Part shown: in pieces, positions 34,087 through 46,669 of the stretch | Layout of the letters: each line of letters opens with the position of its first letter | Position numbering within the stretch: position 1 is the first letter of the stretch | DNA from: Chimonanthus salicifolius | Taxonomy: Eukaryota; Streptophyta; Magnoliopsida; Laurales; Calycanthaceae | Direction of reading: 5' to 3' | NCBI GenBank assembly: GCA_013350335.1 | Contig: CM023534.1 | Span: 23,579,302 to 23,643,301, forward strand | Length of the DNA stretch: 64,000 nt | The notes under the pieces: model-generated | The model's input: the letters and a program-made list of their open reading frames with translations, nothing else | The model's database searches: none | What the model was told of the DNA's origin: nothing | Made by a program: the position numbers and the translations under genes

Positions 34087-37000
34087 GATCTAATGGCTTC
34101 ATACAGTTCTATATTATCAGGTAGTGGGGAAATCGACTCGTCACCCAAGTTGAGTAGAACGGACTGATAAAAAACATGGAACAAGACATCCTATTCCAAC
34201 ATCATAAGAATGGTTGGGCTAGCAAAAATCCAGTTGGTGCTATTTCCATGCGAAAAAACACACTATCATGGAAGGATATTTATTTTGAGATTATCCTTGA
34301 AGAAGAATTTCAAGGGAAATCCCAAAATAAATTTTATTTCATGATAATCTGTGTTTTCTCGCATGGAAATGTTGTTGATAATCAATAACACCAAGTGGAT
34401 TTCTGCTAGCCCAACCATTCTTATGTTTTTGGAATAGGATGTCTTGGTGCATGTTTTGTTTGAATTCATTCCAATCAGCTTGGGTGACGAGTCGTTTTCT
34501 CGGGGCACTACTCGAGGATATTTGAAATGTAGGAAGCTATAAGATTTGCGATCTATTTTATTTTTTATTTTTTTTTAATCACCCTCGAAGTGAGGTTCTG
34601 AATACCATTTGATGAAGGATATCTCACACCTTCACAATGAAGAAGGGCAAACCTTCGTTTGGGAATAATTCGATCAACGCTCAGTCAGATCTAATGGCTT
34701 CATACAGTTCTATATTCTCAAGTAGTGGGGAAATCGACTCGTCACCCAGGCTGAGTAGTACGGAGTGATAAAAAACATGGACTAAGACATCCTATTCCAA
34801 CAGCATAAGAATGGTTGGGCTAGCAAAAATCCAGTTGGTGCTATTTTCATGCGAAAAAACACAGACTATCATGGAATGATATTTATTTTGAGATTTTCCT
34901 TGAAGAAGAATTTCAAGGGAAATCCCAAAATAAATTTTATTTCATGATAATCTGTGTTTTCTCGCACGGAAATGTTGTTCATAATCACTAACACCAACTG
35001 GATTTCTGCTAGCCCAACCATTCTTATGTTTTTGGAATAGGATGTCTTGTTGCATATTTTGTTTGACTTCATTCCACTCAGCTTGGGTGACGAGTCGTTT
35101 TCTCGGGGCACTACTGAAGGATATTGAAATGTAGGAAGCTATAAGATTTGCGATCCATTTTATTTTTTATTTTTTTTAATCACCCTCCAAGTGAGGTTCT
35201 GAATACCATTTGATGAAGGATATCTCACACCTTCACAATGAAGAAGGGCAAACCTTCGTTTGGGAATAATTCGATCAACGCTCAGTCAGATCTAATGGCT
35301 TCATACAGTTCTATATTCTCAAGTAGTGGGGAAATCGACTCGTCACCCAGGCTGAGTAGTACGGAGTGATAAAAAACATGGAACAAGACATCCTATTCCA
35401 ACAGCATAAGAATGGTTGGGCTAGCAAAAATCCAGTTGGTGCTATTTTCATGCGAAAAAACACAGACTATCATGGAATGGAATGATATTTATTTTGAGAT
35501 TTTCCTTGAAGAAGAATTTCAAGGGAAATCTCAAAATAAATTTTATTTCATGATAATCTGTGTTTTCTCGCATGGAAATGTTGTTGATAATCAATAACAC
35601 CAAGTGGATTTCTGCTAGCCCAACCATTCTTATGTTTTTGGAATAGGATGTCTTGATGCATGTTTTGTTTGAATTCATTCCAATCAGCTTGGGTGACGAG
35701 TCGTTTTCTCGGGGCACTACTCGAGGATATTTGAAATGTAGGAAGCTATAAGATTTGCGATCTATTTTATTTTTTACTTTTTTTTTAATCACCCTCGAAG
35801 TGAAGTTCTGAATACCATTTGATGAAGGATATCTCACACCTTCACAATGAAGAAGGGCAAACCTTCGTTTGGGAATAATTCGATCAACGCTCAGTCAGAT
35901 CTAATGGCTTCATACAGTTCTATATTCTCAAGTAGTGGGGAAATCGACTCGTCACCCAGGCTGAGTAGTACGGAGTGATAAAAAACATGGAACAAGACAT
36001 CCTATTCCAACAGCATAAGAATGGTTGGGCTAGCAAAAATCCAGTTGGTGCTATTTTCATGCGAAAAAACACAGACTATCATGGAATGGAATGATATTTA
36101 TTTTGAGATTTTCCTTGAAGAAGAATTTCAAGGGAAATCTCAAAATAAATTTTATTTCATGATAATCTGTGTTTTCTCGCATGGAAATGTTGTTGATAAT
36201 CAATAACACCAAGTGGATTTCTGCTAGCCCAACCATTCTTATGTTTTTGGAATAGGATGTCTTGATGCATGTTTTGTTTGAATTCATTCCAATCAGCTTG
36301 GGTGACGAGTCGTTTTCTCGGGGCACTACTCGAGGATATTTGAAATGTAGGAAGCTATAAGATTTGCGATCTATTTTATTTTTTACTTTTTTTTTAATCA
36401 CCCTCGAAGTGAAGTTCTGAATACCATTTGATGAAGGATATCTCACACCTTCACAATGAAGAAGGGCAAACCTTCGTTTGGGAATAATTCGATCAACGCT
36501 CAGTCAGATCTAATGGCTTCATACAGTTCTATATTCTCAAGTAGTGGGGAAATCGACTCGTCACCCAGGCTGAGTAGTACGGAGTGATAAAAAACATGGA
36601 CTAAGACATACCTATTCCAACAGCATAAGAATGGTTGGGCTAGCAAAAATCCAGTTGGTGCTATTTTCATGCGAAAAAACACAGACTATCATGGAATGGA
36701 ATGATATTTATTTTGAGATTTTCCTTGAAGAAGAATTTCAAGGGAAATCCCAAAATAAAGTTTATTTCATGATAATCTGTGTTTTCTCGCATGGAAATGT
36801 TGTTGATAATCAATAACACCAAGTGGATTTCTGCGAGCCCAACCATTCTTATGTTTTTGCAATAGGATGTCTTGATGCATGTTTTGTTTGAATTCATTCC
36901 AATCAGCTTGGGTGACGAGTCGTTTTCTCGGGGCACTACTCGAGGATATTTGAAATGTAGGAAGCTATAAGATTTGCGATCTATTTTATTTTTTACTTTT

Positions 37001-40000
37001 TTTTTAATCACCCTCGAAGTGAAGTTCTGAATACCATTTGATGAAGGATATCTCACACCTTCACAATGAAGAAGGGCAAACCTTCGTTTGGGAATAATTC
37101 GATCAACGCTCAGTCAGATCTAATGGCTTCATACAGTTCTATATTCTCAAGTAGTGGGGAAATCGACTCGTCACCCAGGCTGAGTAGTACGGAGTGATAA
37201 AAAACATGGACTAAGACATACTATTCCAACAGCATAAGAATGGTTGGGCTAGCAAAAATCCAGTTGGTGCTATTTCCATGCGAAAAAACACAGACTATCA
37301 TGGAATGATATTTATTTTGAGATTTTCCTTGAAGAAGAATTTCAAGGGAAATCCCAAAATAAATTTTATTTCATGATAATCTGTGTTTTCTCGCACGGAA
37401 ATGTTGTTCATAATCACTAACACCAACTGGATTTCTGCTAGCCCAACCATTCTTATGTTTTTGGAATAGGATGTCTTGTTGCATATTTTGTTTGACTTCA
37501 TTCCACTCAGCTTGGGTGACGAGTCGTTTTCTCGGGGCACTACTGAAGGATATTGAAATGTAGGAAGCTATAAGATTTGCGATCCATTTTATTTTTTATT
37601 TTTTTTAATCACCCTCCAAGTGAGGTTCTGAATACCATTTGATGAAGGATATCTCACACCTTCACAATGAAGAAGGGCAAACCTTCGTTTGGGAATAATT
37701 CGATCAACGCTCAGTCAGATCTAATGGCTTCATACAGTTCTATATTCTCAAGTAGTGGGGAAATCGACTCGTCACCCAGGCTGAGTAGTACGGAGTGATA
37801 AAAAACATGGACCAAGACATCCTATTCCAACAGCATAAGAATGGTTGGGCTAGCAAAAATCCAGTTGGTGCTATTTTCATGCGAAAAAACACAGACTATC
37901 ATGGAATGGAATGATATTTATTTTGAGATTTTCCTTGAAGAAGAATTTCAAGGGAAATCCGAAAATTAATTTTATTACATGATAATCTGTGTTTTCTCGC
38001 ATGGAAATGTTGTTGATAATCAATAACGTCGAGTGGATTTCTGCGAGCCCAACCATTTTTATGTTTTTGGAATAGGATGTCTTGGTGCATGTTTTGTTTG
38101 AATTCATTCCAATCAGCTTGGGTGACGAGTCGTTTTCTCGAGGCACTACTCGAGGATATTTGAAATGTAGGAAGCTATAAGATTTGCGATCTATTTTATT
38201 TTTTACTTTTTTTTTAATCACCCTCGAAGTGAAGTTCTGAATACCATTTGATGAAGGATATCTCACACCTTCACAATGAAGAAGGGCAAACCTTCGTTTG
38301 GGAATAATTCGATCAACGCTCAGTCAGATCTAATGGCTTCATACAGTTCTATATTCTCAAGTAGTGGGGAAATCGACTCGTCACCCAGGCTGAGTAGTAC
38401 GGAGTGATAAAAAACATGGACTAAGACATACTATTCCAACAGCATAAAATGGTTGGGCTAGCAAAAATCCAGTTGGTGCTATTTCCATGCGAAAAAACAC
38501 AGACTATCATGGAATGATATTTATTTTGAGATTTTCCTTGAATAAGAATTTGAAGGGAAATCCCAAAATAAAGTTTATTTCATGATAATCTGTGTTTTCT
38601 CGCATGGAAATGTTGTTGATAATCAATAACACCAAGTGGATTTCTGCGAGCCCAACCATTCTTATGTTTTTGCAATAGGATGTCTTGATGCATGTTTTGT
38701 TTGAATTCATTCCAATCAGCTTGGGTGACGAGTCGTTTTCTTGGGGCACTACTCGAGGATATTTGAAATGTAGGAAGCTATAAGATTTGCGATCCATTTT
38801 ATTTTTTATTTTTTTTAATCACCCTCCAAGTGAGGTTCTGAATACCATTTGATGAAGGATATCTTACACCTTCACAATGAAGAAGGGCAAACCTTCGTTT
38901 GGGAATGATTCGATCAACGCTCAGTCAGATCTAATGGCTTCATACAGTTCTATATTCTCAAGTAGTGGGGAAATCGACTCGTCACCCAGGCTGAGTAGTA
39001 CGGAGTGATAAAAAACATGGAACAAGACATCCTATTCCAACAGCATAAGAATGGTTGGGCTAGCAAAAATCCAGTTGGTGCTATTTCCATACGAAAACAC
39101 ATAGACTATCAAGGAATGATATTTATTTTGAGATTTTCCTTGAAGAAGAATTTCAAGGGAAATACCAAAATAATTTTTATTTCATGATAATCTGTGTTTT
39201 CTCGCATGGAAATGTTGTTGATAATCAATAATACCAAGTGGATTTCTGCGAGCCCAACCATTCTTATGTTTTTGGAATAGGATGTCTTGATGCATGTTTT
39301 GTTTGAATTCATTCCAATCAGCTTGGGTGACGAGTCGTTTTCTTGGGGCACTACTCGAGGATATTTGAAATGTAGGAAGCTATAAGATTTGCGATCCATT
39401 TTATTTTTTATTTTTTTTAATCACCCTCCAAGTGAGGTTCTGAATATCATTTGATGAAGGATATCTCACACCTTCACAATGAAGAAGGGCAAACCTTCGT
39501 TTGGGAATGATTCGATCAACGCTCAGTCAGATCTAATGGCTTCATACAGTTCTATATTCTCAAGTAGTGGGGAAATCGACTCGTCACCCAGGCTGAGTAT
39601 ACGGAGTGATAAAAAACATGGAACAAGACATCCTATTCCAACAGCATAGAATGGTTAGGCTAGCAAAAATCCAGTTGGTGCTATTTCCATGCGAAAAACA
39701 CAGACTATCAAGGAATGATATTTATTTTGAGATTTTCCTTGAAGAAGAATTTCAAGGGAAATACCAAAATAATTTTATTTCATGATAATCTGTGTTTTCT
39801 CGCACTGAAAATGTTGTTAATAATCACTAACACCAACTGGATTTCTGCTAGCCCAACCATTCTTATGTTTTTGGAATATGATGTCTTGTTGCATATTTTG
39901 TTTGACTTCATTCCACTCAGCTTGGGTGACGAGTTGTTTTCTCGGGGCACTACTGAAGGATATTGAAATGTAGGAAGCTATAAGATTTGTGATCCATTTT

Positions 40001-40122
40001 ATTTTTTATTTTTTTTAATCACCCTCCAAGTGAGGTTCTGAATACCATTTGATGAAGGATATCTCACACCTTCACAATGAAGAAGGGCAAACCTTCGTTT
40101 GGGAATGATTCGATCAAGGCTC
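34087..40122. repeat. ten-unit tandem array of ~605-bp imperfect hairpins
   Basis: GATCTAATGGC begins units at 34087, 34688, 35289, 35898, 36507, 37117, 37718, 38327, 38928 and 39530, giving lengths 601, 601, 609, 609, 610, 601, 609, 601 and 602, plus a final unit. Within each unit the first ~270 bases (MASYSSI-type reading, GGAACAAGACATCCTATTCC, ATGGTTGGGCTAGC, ACACAGACTATCATGG) return inverted in the second half, with the turn at CCTTGAAGAAGAATTTCAAGG. Arms are roughly 75-80 percent alike by eye. Open frames of 60-129 residues on both strands come from this symmetry and carry no known domain. Confidence 0.95.
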
Positions 40123-40380
40123 AGATAACTGCTTGATGGCGACTATCTCACCCATTCACTATGAAGCCTGTAAGCCTTCAATCGACCGGGTGAACATTGG
40201 CTCTGATACCACTTGACCGCAATGGTGAGCGAATTCAAAGAATTTGAGTTTGAATTAGGTTGAAAGGAGTAATGGATTAAATAAAGAAAGTGAGGGTCTT
40301 CGGTCAACTTGGTCTAACATGGTTCCTTAGGTCAAGCTTAGGCAAGACCACTGTCGGTTAGTTGTGAGCAAAACAGGGCC
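40123..40380 (-). mobile_element. right head of inverted retroelement structure, PBS on minus strand
   Basis: On the minus strand TGGTATCAGAGC (40211 to 40200) is a perfect tRNA-Met primer binding site, preceded by an LTR end. The whole block mirrors 33647-34086 with moderate divergence. Two primer binding sites therefore face each other across the array. Confidence 0.72.
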
Positions 40381-41162
40381 TGTGATGCAGAGCACCACGA
40401 CCAATTTCTTTATGTAGACATTAGTTTTATTTAGCATTTTTGTATTTATTTATTTATTCCATTATTTAGATTGGTAATTCTGGTGTTATTTGAGGGTATT
40501 TTCATGTAATAGGGGTATTTTTGACTTTTTCCCAATTTAATTAGTATAAATACAAGATATAACCTTCATTAGTGATTGATCAATAAGAAGAAGAGAAAAC
40601 AAATTCTGTTGTGGAAACCTTGCTCTATGCGTATGATGTGTTGGTGAGAAATCAACGAACCTTGGTCAGAAGCTAAGGAAGGCGAGAAGCCATAGAATAT
40701 GTGAGAAACCTCTTCCAATTCCAGGTACATCTCTTCTATCTCTTATCTCTCTCTTCTTCTTCCCTTCTTTATTTTCGTTTTTTTTACCTTAAGCCTTGCC
40801 AACTCTCAAAAACCAACGAACCCATCCTCTTTTGCCGCCCCTGTCCCACTTCCTTTCCCTTTGAAGGAACCCAGGATAGGCCTTGGCCCTGTCAATTCCC
40901 ATCCCTTTGGGCCAGAACCTTTTCTAAAACACTTCTACCATGATCTCCACCCTCCATTTTGTCCTTGTCCTTCATCGCTTCCCATTTTTGCCTTATGTCC
41001 TTTTGGCTAGACCCCTCCAAGTCCTCCAATACTCTCCAACACCCCTCCTCTCTTTGGCTGAACTCTTCTAAAGGCCTTTGGCCTTGCCATTCTTCACCGG
41101 AACTTGCTGCTTTGTCGCCCTAGATTTTAGACCCTCCCCGTTTGTCGTCACCTTTCCGATCC
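40381..41162 (+). mobile_element. copia LTR and leader L, copy 1
   Basis: It starts TGTGATGCAGAGCACC and shows TATAAATACAAG near 40552, a polyadenylation-like region, and a C/T-rich leader. The start and layout resemble the solo LTR at 57935-58927 (TGATGCAGAGC). At 41162 it is fused to the gypsy-type LTR fragment of copy 2; the uninterrupted continuation is at 51707. Confidence 0.7.
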
Positions 41163-43918
41163 TCATCATCTCCTCCAAATTTCATTGCTTTCTACAAGCC
41201 CAAAACCCAATTTGGGGCCAATCCACTCCATGCAAAGCCCCATCTCCAATCAATTTGCCAAGCCCCCTATTCTAGCAAGGAATTAACCCTCCATTGACCA
41301 ATCAACATCATGTCTAGTGCCCATTCCACTTAATGCAAGATCAATACATCATCCTAAGGGAGTTTGAAGTGCAAGGAGCTGAAAATCTTATCTTGGAGGG
41401 GAGAAATCCTGGTGAGGGAGAGCTTGGAGGTGTTCCCTCTCCCCACTCGCATGCATAACTGAAGTTGAGAAGAATGAAATACCCATTCACTTCCATTGTT
41501 TCTTGCATCTCTCCTTCTTTCTCTACTTCCCCATCTCACCTCTCATCTCTCCTCCCCTTTCCAGTTATCAAACCCCCTTTTCCATTCAGTTTCGGCCAGC
41601 AGTAGTTAGAAGGAAACTCTCACCCTAAGAAGGTCTATGTCTCTATTGGTCAGCCCGCGCCATCATCTACCTTGCCAACAACCACCGAACTGACTGGGCA
41701 TTGGCTACTTCTTGTCAGCCCTTGGTCAGCTCCTTTGTTAAACAAGTAGGTCTCCTTACTTCTTGTTTCTTTTATAGTCCTACTTTATTTTCAGCATTAT
41801 TACAATGTATGTTAAATCAGAAAAGAAAATCTGCCCATGAACCATTGATATTAGGACTGATTTGCAGTCTCCAAATTGTGGGTATTAGGACTGATTTTTC
41901 AGTCCCCCAAATGTTGATACTTGGGACTGATTTTCAGTCTTCAAAACCTTTGATACATGGGGCTGTTTGAGCCCAGACTCCATCCAGATCTGGTCAGTAA
42001 AACCTGTCTTTAACTTGTCTGAATCAGGTCATTAAACCCAGCCCCGAGTGGTCCCTTATCGCAACCCTTTTGCTGCCAAATTTCGGGACTGTTTGGCATC
42101 AACTACTGATAGACTTTGGGACTGTTTTTCAGTCCCAAAACTGTATGAGACAGGTTGTAAACCACTATAATTCAGCCTTGCAGTCCAAAGCTTAGAGCTG
42201 CCAAATAAGATTAAAACTTGGAAAGTTTCAAAAGACCGTTTGGACTTGGCTCATCAGCGAGTAAATTTCTAATTGCGACCATCCATCTTTGTTTAATGTA
42301 AATTGGCTAAATTCACCATCTTGGATTGAAGTTGGGTCTCTCTCCAAATCCTTTGGTCCTAATTTATGGATTCAAGCCGTGATAGATCTAAGTCATCCTT
42401 GTAAAAGAAAATAAAATAAATAAATGGTGGATGAACCAATTAGTACCCCAATTGAAAGAAAGAAATGGTTTTCCTCGCTGAAATTATTATACTCATTCTT
42501 CTATATCCTTTTTCCAAATCGCAGCTGATTAATCATGTGCAACTCGCTTTGGAATTTTAAGACTCGATTTTGTCAACTTCGAGGTAGTGTGACCGAACCA
42601 TATTATACTTATGAATTTATATGGATATTTTATTTAGGCTACAAATGTTGTTTTTCTTGATATGGTTTGATGAATAGTGGCATTTGTAATTACATGTGAT
42701 ATTATCATCTGTATGAGTGTGCAATGAATGGATATTTTATTTAGGCTACACGTGATTGGGAACTTAAGATGCATTATTGATTATACATATGTTAATGTTA
42801 GTTGATTGTATTTTGAATTACTTGATAACATGTATGGTTGATATTAATTATGTTGGATTGTTGTTATAATCGCATGGGGATATGCTAAGTTATATTTGGG
42901 TATGTTGGTTATATTATTAATGACATGAGATATGCTAATGGTTAGATATATACGTTGGTTATTATGGATCATGCATGATGTTATGTTGGGCATGCATGGA
43001 ATATATATTTTGATTATGTGTTGGGAAATATGGTATTAGACATATGATATGTTGGCATGGCATGGCATGGCATATGCGTGCGGGTGTGCACAAGAGTGGT
43101 GTGCGTAGAGCCCTTAAGTCGAGTATAAGAGTGGTGTGCCTGTAGTCCTTAAGATGGGTACAGAGTGGTGTTCCTGGAGCCCTTAAGTCGTGTATAAGAG
43201 TGGTGTGCATGGAGCCCTTAAGTCGGGTAAAGACTAGTGTACCTGGAGCCCTTAAGTCGGGTAACAGTCCCAGGGTGAGTGACCTGGTGACGGGGGGCGC
43301 TTGGGTGGTATGTGTGTGGTGTTGAGCTGCATCGCATTAGCATGAGCATGGGCATCATGCATTGCATTCATAATAAATTAGATCTATTGGCTATTATGAG
43401 ATATGTGGGGTGATAATATGTTCTTTTATAAAAAAAAAATGTTCTTTTATATAGATGTATAGTGTGTAATTTTGTGTTATGGTCAATGAGTGTTGTTTGT
43501 GCTTAGAATGTCGTGCGATGCGACTTATTAGGTTTTAATATAATGGGACTATCGAGGTTACATTTTATTACACATTTGTTTATATTTGACATGGGTTTTG
43601 TTGTTCCCCTACTGTGCCAAGTGGGTTCATGTTCTTTATTTTATAGGTTTACAGTAGTTGAGGATGAGTGATAGGACATCTCGAGTGGTTGTAGGGAAGC
43701 TGGACAATCGCCATTCATCCTTGATATGTATGGATTTTATGGACTTGTAGTTTAATAATTGAGACAAAAAATGATCTGTTATTTATTTATGGGATTGGGA
43801 TGTGAGACGTACCTGATGCGTACTCTGATATGATTACATTATATGTTATGACTGGAAAATGTATTATTGAGGTTGTTTATATTATATATAAACACGACAG
43901 TTGAATCGGGACGTTACA
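41163..43918 (+). mobile_element. gypsy-type LTR fragment, copy 2
   Basis: As copy 1, ending GGACGTTACA at 43918. The AT microsatellite is collapsed to a few units. Its left edge is a fusion to copia leader sequence at CCGATCC. Confidence 0.7.
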
Positions 43919-44594
43919 TGTATTCAATGATAGGTTTGGGCTTTTTCGTTGCCAGTTCACCTTGGTTCGATGTGGGATTCTTGGGATGATTGATTGCGTG
44001 TTCTCCTCAAATCGACACGTACTTCTTTGAATATTTGGTTGTCAGTTCTCCTTAGATCAATATGGGTTTCTTTTGATGTTTGATTACCAATTTTTGTTGT
44101 ATGGAACTAGGTTTGGATGTTTTCTTGCCCATTCTCACAAGACCGAATTGGGCTTCTTTGCACATTTGTTTGGCAATTCACATTTTCTTGAATGCTTTCT
44201 TGAATGTTGCTGCTCACCTTTCTCTATATCTAGTTCTCATTGTTTGTTGCACACTCCTTGCATCGAGTTGGACTTGTTTGGGTGTTTTATAATTCTTAAT
44301 TACTTGATTTGGGAATGTGTGGATGCTTAGTTGCCAATTATCTCTTGCTTTAGTTGGCACTTGTAGCTATTGACATCTTGAGTTGGTTTTCAACAACTTT
44401 CCTTTATTTGCATCTTTTGGTTAGACGTCATCCTCATCAAATGAAGAAATCCTTTTAGACTCAATACAATGAGGCGGCCCTAGGATGTTGAAGATGAAAG
44501 GAAGAAAGTTTTGCATGAGAAGCATACAAGGGGATTTATTGCAAGAAGCTATATGGATCAAAGGACAAAAGAAAAAGAAATGTGGAAGATGAAT
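43919..44594 (+). mobile_element. foldback-element arm, copy 2
   Basis: Same degenerate ~45-bp repeats as 32972-33646 with a few substitutions. Open frames of 70-85 residues here are repeat translations. Confidence 0.7.
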
Positions 44595-45887
44595 TCATTT
44601 TACCACCAACTCCATCAAACCTCCCCATTTACAAACCACTCACCACCCTCTCTTTCAAAACCCAATCCCTATTCTATTCACCACTAACAGACTATGGTCT
44701 TGCCTAAGCTTCACTTGTAGGACCCATGTGAAACTAGGTTGACCAAAGACCCCCCTCTTTTATTTAATCCATTTCTCCTTTCAACCTGATTCGAACTCAA
44801 ATTCCCATGGCAGTCAAGTGGTTTCAGAGCAAGTTTTCACCCGACTGATCCAAGGATTTCCCTCCTTCATCGTGAACATGTGAGATAGTCTCTATCAAAC
44901 GGTTTTCGGAGCGTTGATCGAACCGTTCTTTAACGAAGGTTTGCCTTTCTTCATTATGAATGTATGAGATATCGTTCATCAAGTGGTATTCAGAATCTCG
45001 CTTGGAGGGTGATTTAAAGAAAAGTGAATCTCAGATCTAATGGCTTCATACAGTTCTATGTTATCAGGTAGTGGGGAAATCGACTCGTCACCCAAGCTGA
45101 GTAGAACGGAGTGATAAAAAACATGGAACAAGACATCCTATTCCAACAACATAAGAATGGTTAGGCTACCAAAAATCCAATTGGTGATATTTCCATGCGA
45201 AAAAACACAGACTATCAAGGAATGATATTTATTTTGAGATTTTCCTTGAAGAAGAATTTCAAGGGAAATCCCAAAATAAATTTTATTTCATGATAATCTG
45301 TGTTTTCTCGCACGAAAATGTTGTTAATAATCACTAACACCAACTGGATTTCTGCTAGCCCAACCATTCTTATGTTTTTGGAATATGATGTCTTGTTGCA
45401 TATTTTGTTTGACTTCATTCCACTCAGCTTGGGTGACGAGTTGTTTTCTCGGGGCACTACTGAAGGATATTGAAATGTAGGAAGCTATAAGATTTGTGAT
45501 CCATTTTATTTTTTATTTTTTTTAATCACCCTCCAAGTGAGGTTCTGAATACCATTTGATGAAGGATATCTCACACCTTCACAATGAAGAAGGGCGAACC
45601 TTCGTTTGGGAATGATTCGATCAAGGCTCAGATAACTGCTTGATGGCGACTATCTCACCCATTCACTATGAAGCCTGTAAGCCTTCAATCGACCGGGTGA
45701 ACATTGGCTCTGATACCACTTGACCGCAATGGTGTGCGAATTCAAAGAATTTGAGTTTGAATTAGGTTGAAAGGAGTAATGGATTAAATAAAGAAAGTGA
45801 GGGTCTTCGGTCAACTTGGTCTAACGTGGTTCCTTAGGTCAAGCTTAGGCAAGACCACTGTCGGTAAGTTGTGAGCAAAACAGGGCC
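44595..45887. mobile_element. inverted heads with a single hairpin, copy 2
   Basis: Left PBS TGGTTTCAGAGC at 44819-44830 (plus), one hairpin unit from 45034 to about 45630, right PBS at 45707-45718 (minus). This looks like the unexpanded ancestral state of the copy 1 array. Confidence 0.8.
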
Positions 45888-46669
45888 TGTGATGCAGAGC
45901 ACCACGACCAATTTCTTTATGTAGACATTAGTTTTATGTAGCATTATTGTATTTATTTATTTATTCCATTATTTGGACTGGTAATTCTGGTGTTATTTGA
46001 GGGTATTTTCATGTAATAGGGGTATTTTAAACTTTTTCCCAATTTAATTAGTATAAATACAAGATATAACCTTCATTAGTGATTGATCAATTAGAAGAAG
46101 AGAAAACAAATTCTGTTGTGGAAACCTTGCTCCATGCGTATGATGTGTTGGTGAGAAATCAACGAACCTTGGTCAGAAGCTAAGGAAGGTGAGAAGCCAT
46201 AGAATATGTGAGAAACCTCTTCCAATTCCAGCTACATCTCTTCTATCTCTTATCTCTCTCTTCTTCTTCCCTTCTTTATTTTCGTTTTTTTTTCCTTAAG
46301 TCTTGCCAACTCTCAAAAACCAACGAACCCATCCTCTTTTGCCGCCCCTGTCCCACTTCCTTTCCCTTTGAAGGAACCCAGGACAGGCCTTGGCCCTGTC
46401 AATTCCCATCCCTTTGGGCCAGAACCTTTTCTAAAACACTTCTACCTTGATCTCCACCCTCCATTTTGTCCTTGTCCTTCATCGCTTCCCATTTTTGCCT
46501 TCTGTCCTTTTGGCCAGACCCCTCCAAGTCCTCCAATATTCTCCAACACCCCTCCTCCCTTTGGCTGAACTCTTCTAAAGGCCTTTGGCCTTGCCATTCT
46601 TCACTGGAACTTGCTGCTTTGTCGCCCCAGATTTTAGACCCTCCCCGTTTGTCGTCACCTTTCCGATCC
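45888..46669 (+). mobile_element. copia LTR and leader L, copy 2
   Basis: Same as 40381-41162, starting TGTGATGCAGAGC, TATAAATA near 46050, ending at the CCGATCC fusion point. Confidence 0.7.

Larger units (their letters stand above)
30188..41162. repeat. macro-repeat copy 1 (10,975 bp)
   Basis: First of three tandem copies. Order: gypsy-type LTR fragment, foldback arm, left head with PBS, ten-unit hairpin array, right head with PBS in the opposite strand, copia LTR and leader. It is twice the length of the others because of the hairpin amplification. The shared start TCATCATCTCC lies at 30188, 41163 and 46670. Confidence 0.92.
41163..46669. repeat. macro-repeat copy 2 (5,507 bp)
   Basis: Same order as copy 1, with one hairpin unit. 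Nearly identical to copy 1 outside the array, with scattered substitutions and 1-bp indels, so the duplication is young compared with the elements it contains. Confidence 0.93.

Noticed and set aside
34087..40122. Repeated 60-129-residue open frames on both strands as a gene family
   Set aside because: They recur once per unit on both strands because the unit is an inverted repeat, and they show no known domain and no independent conservation of protein over DNA.
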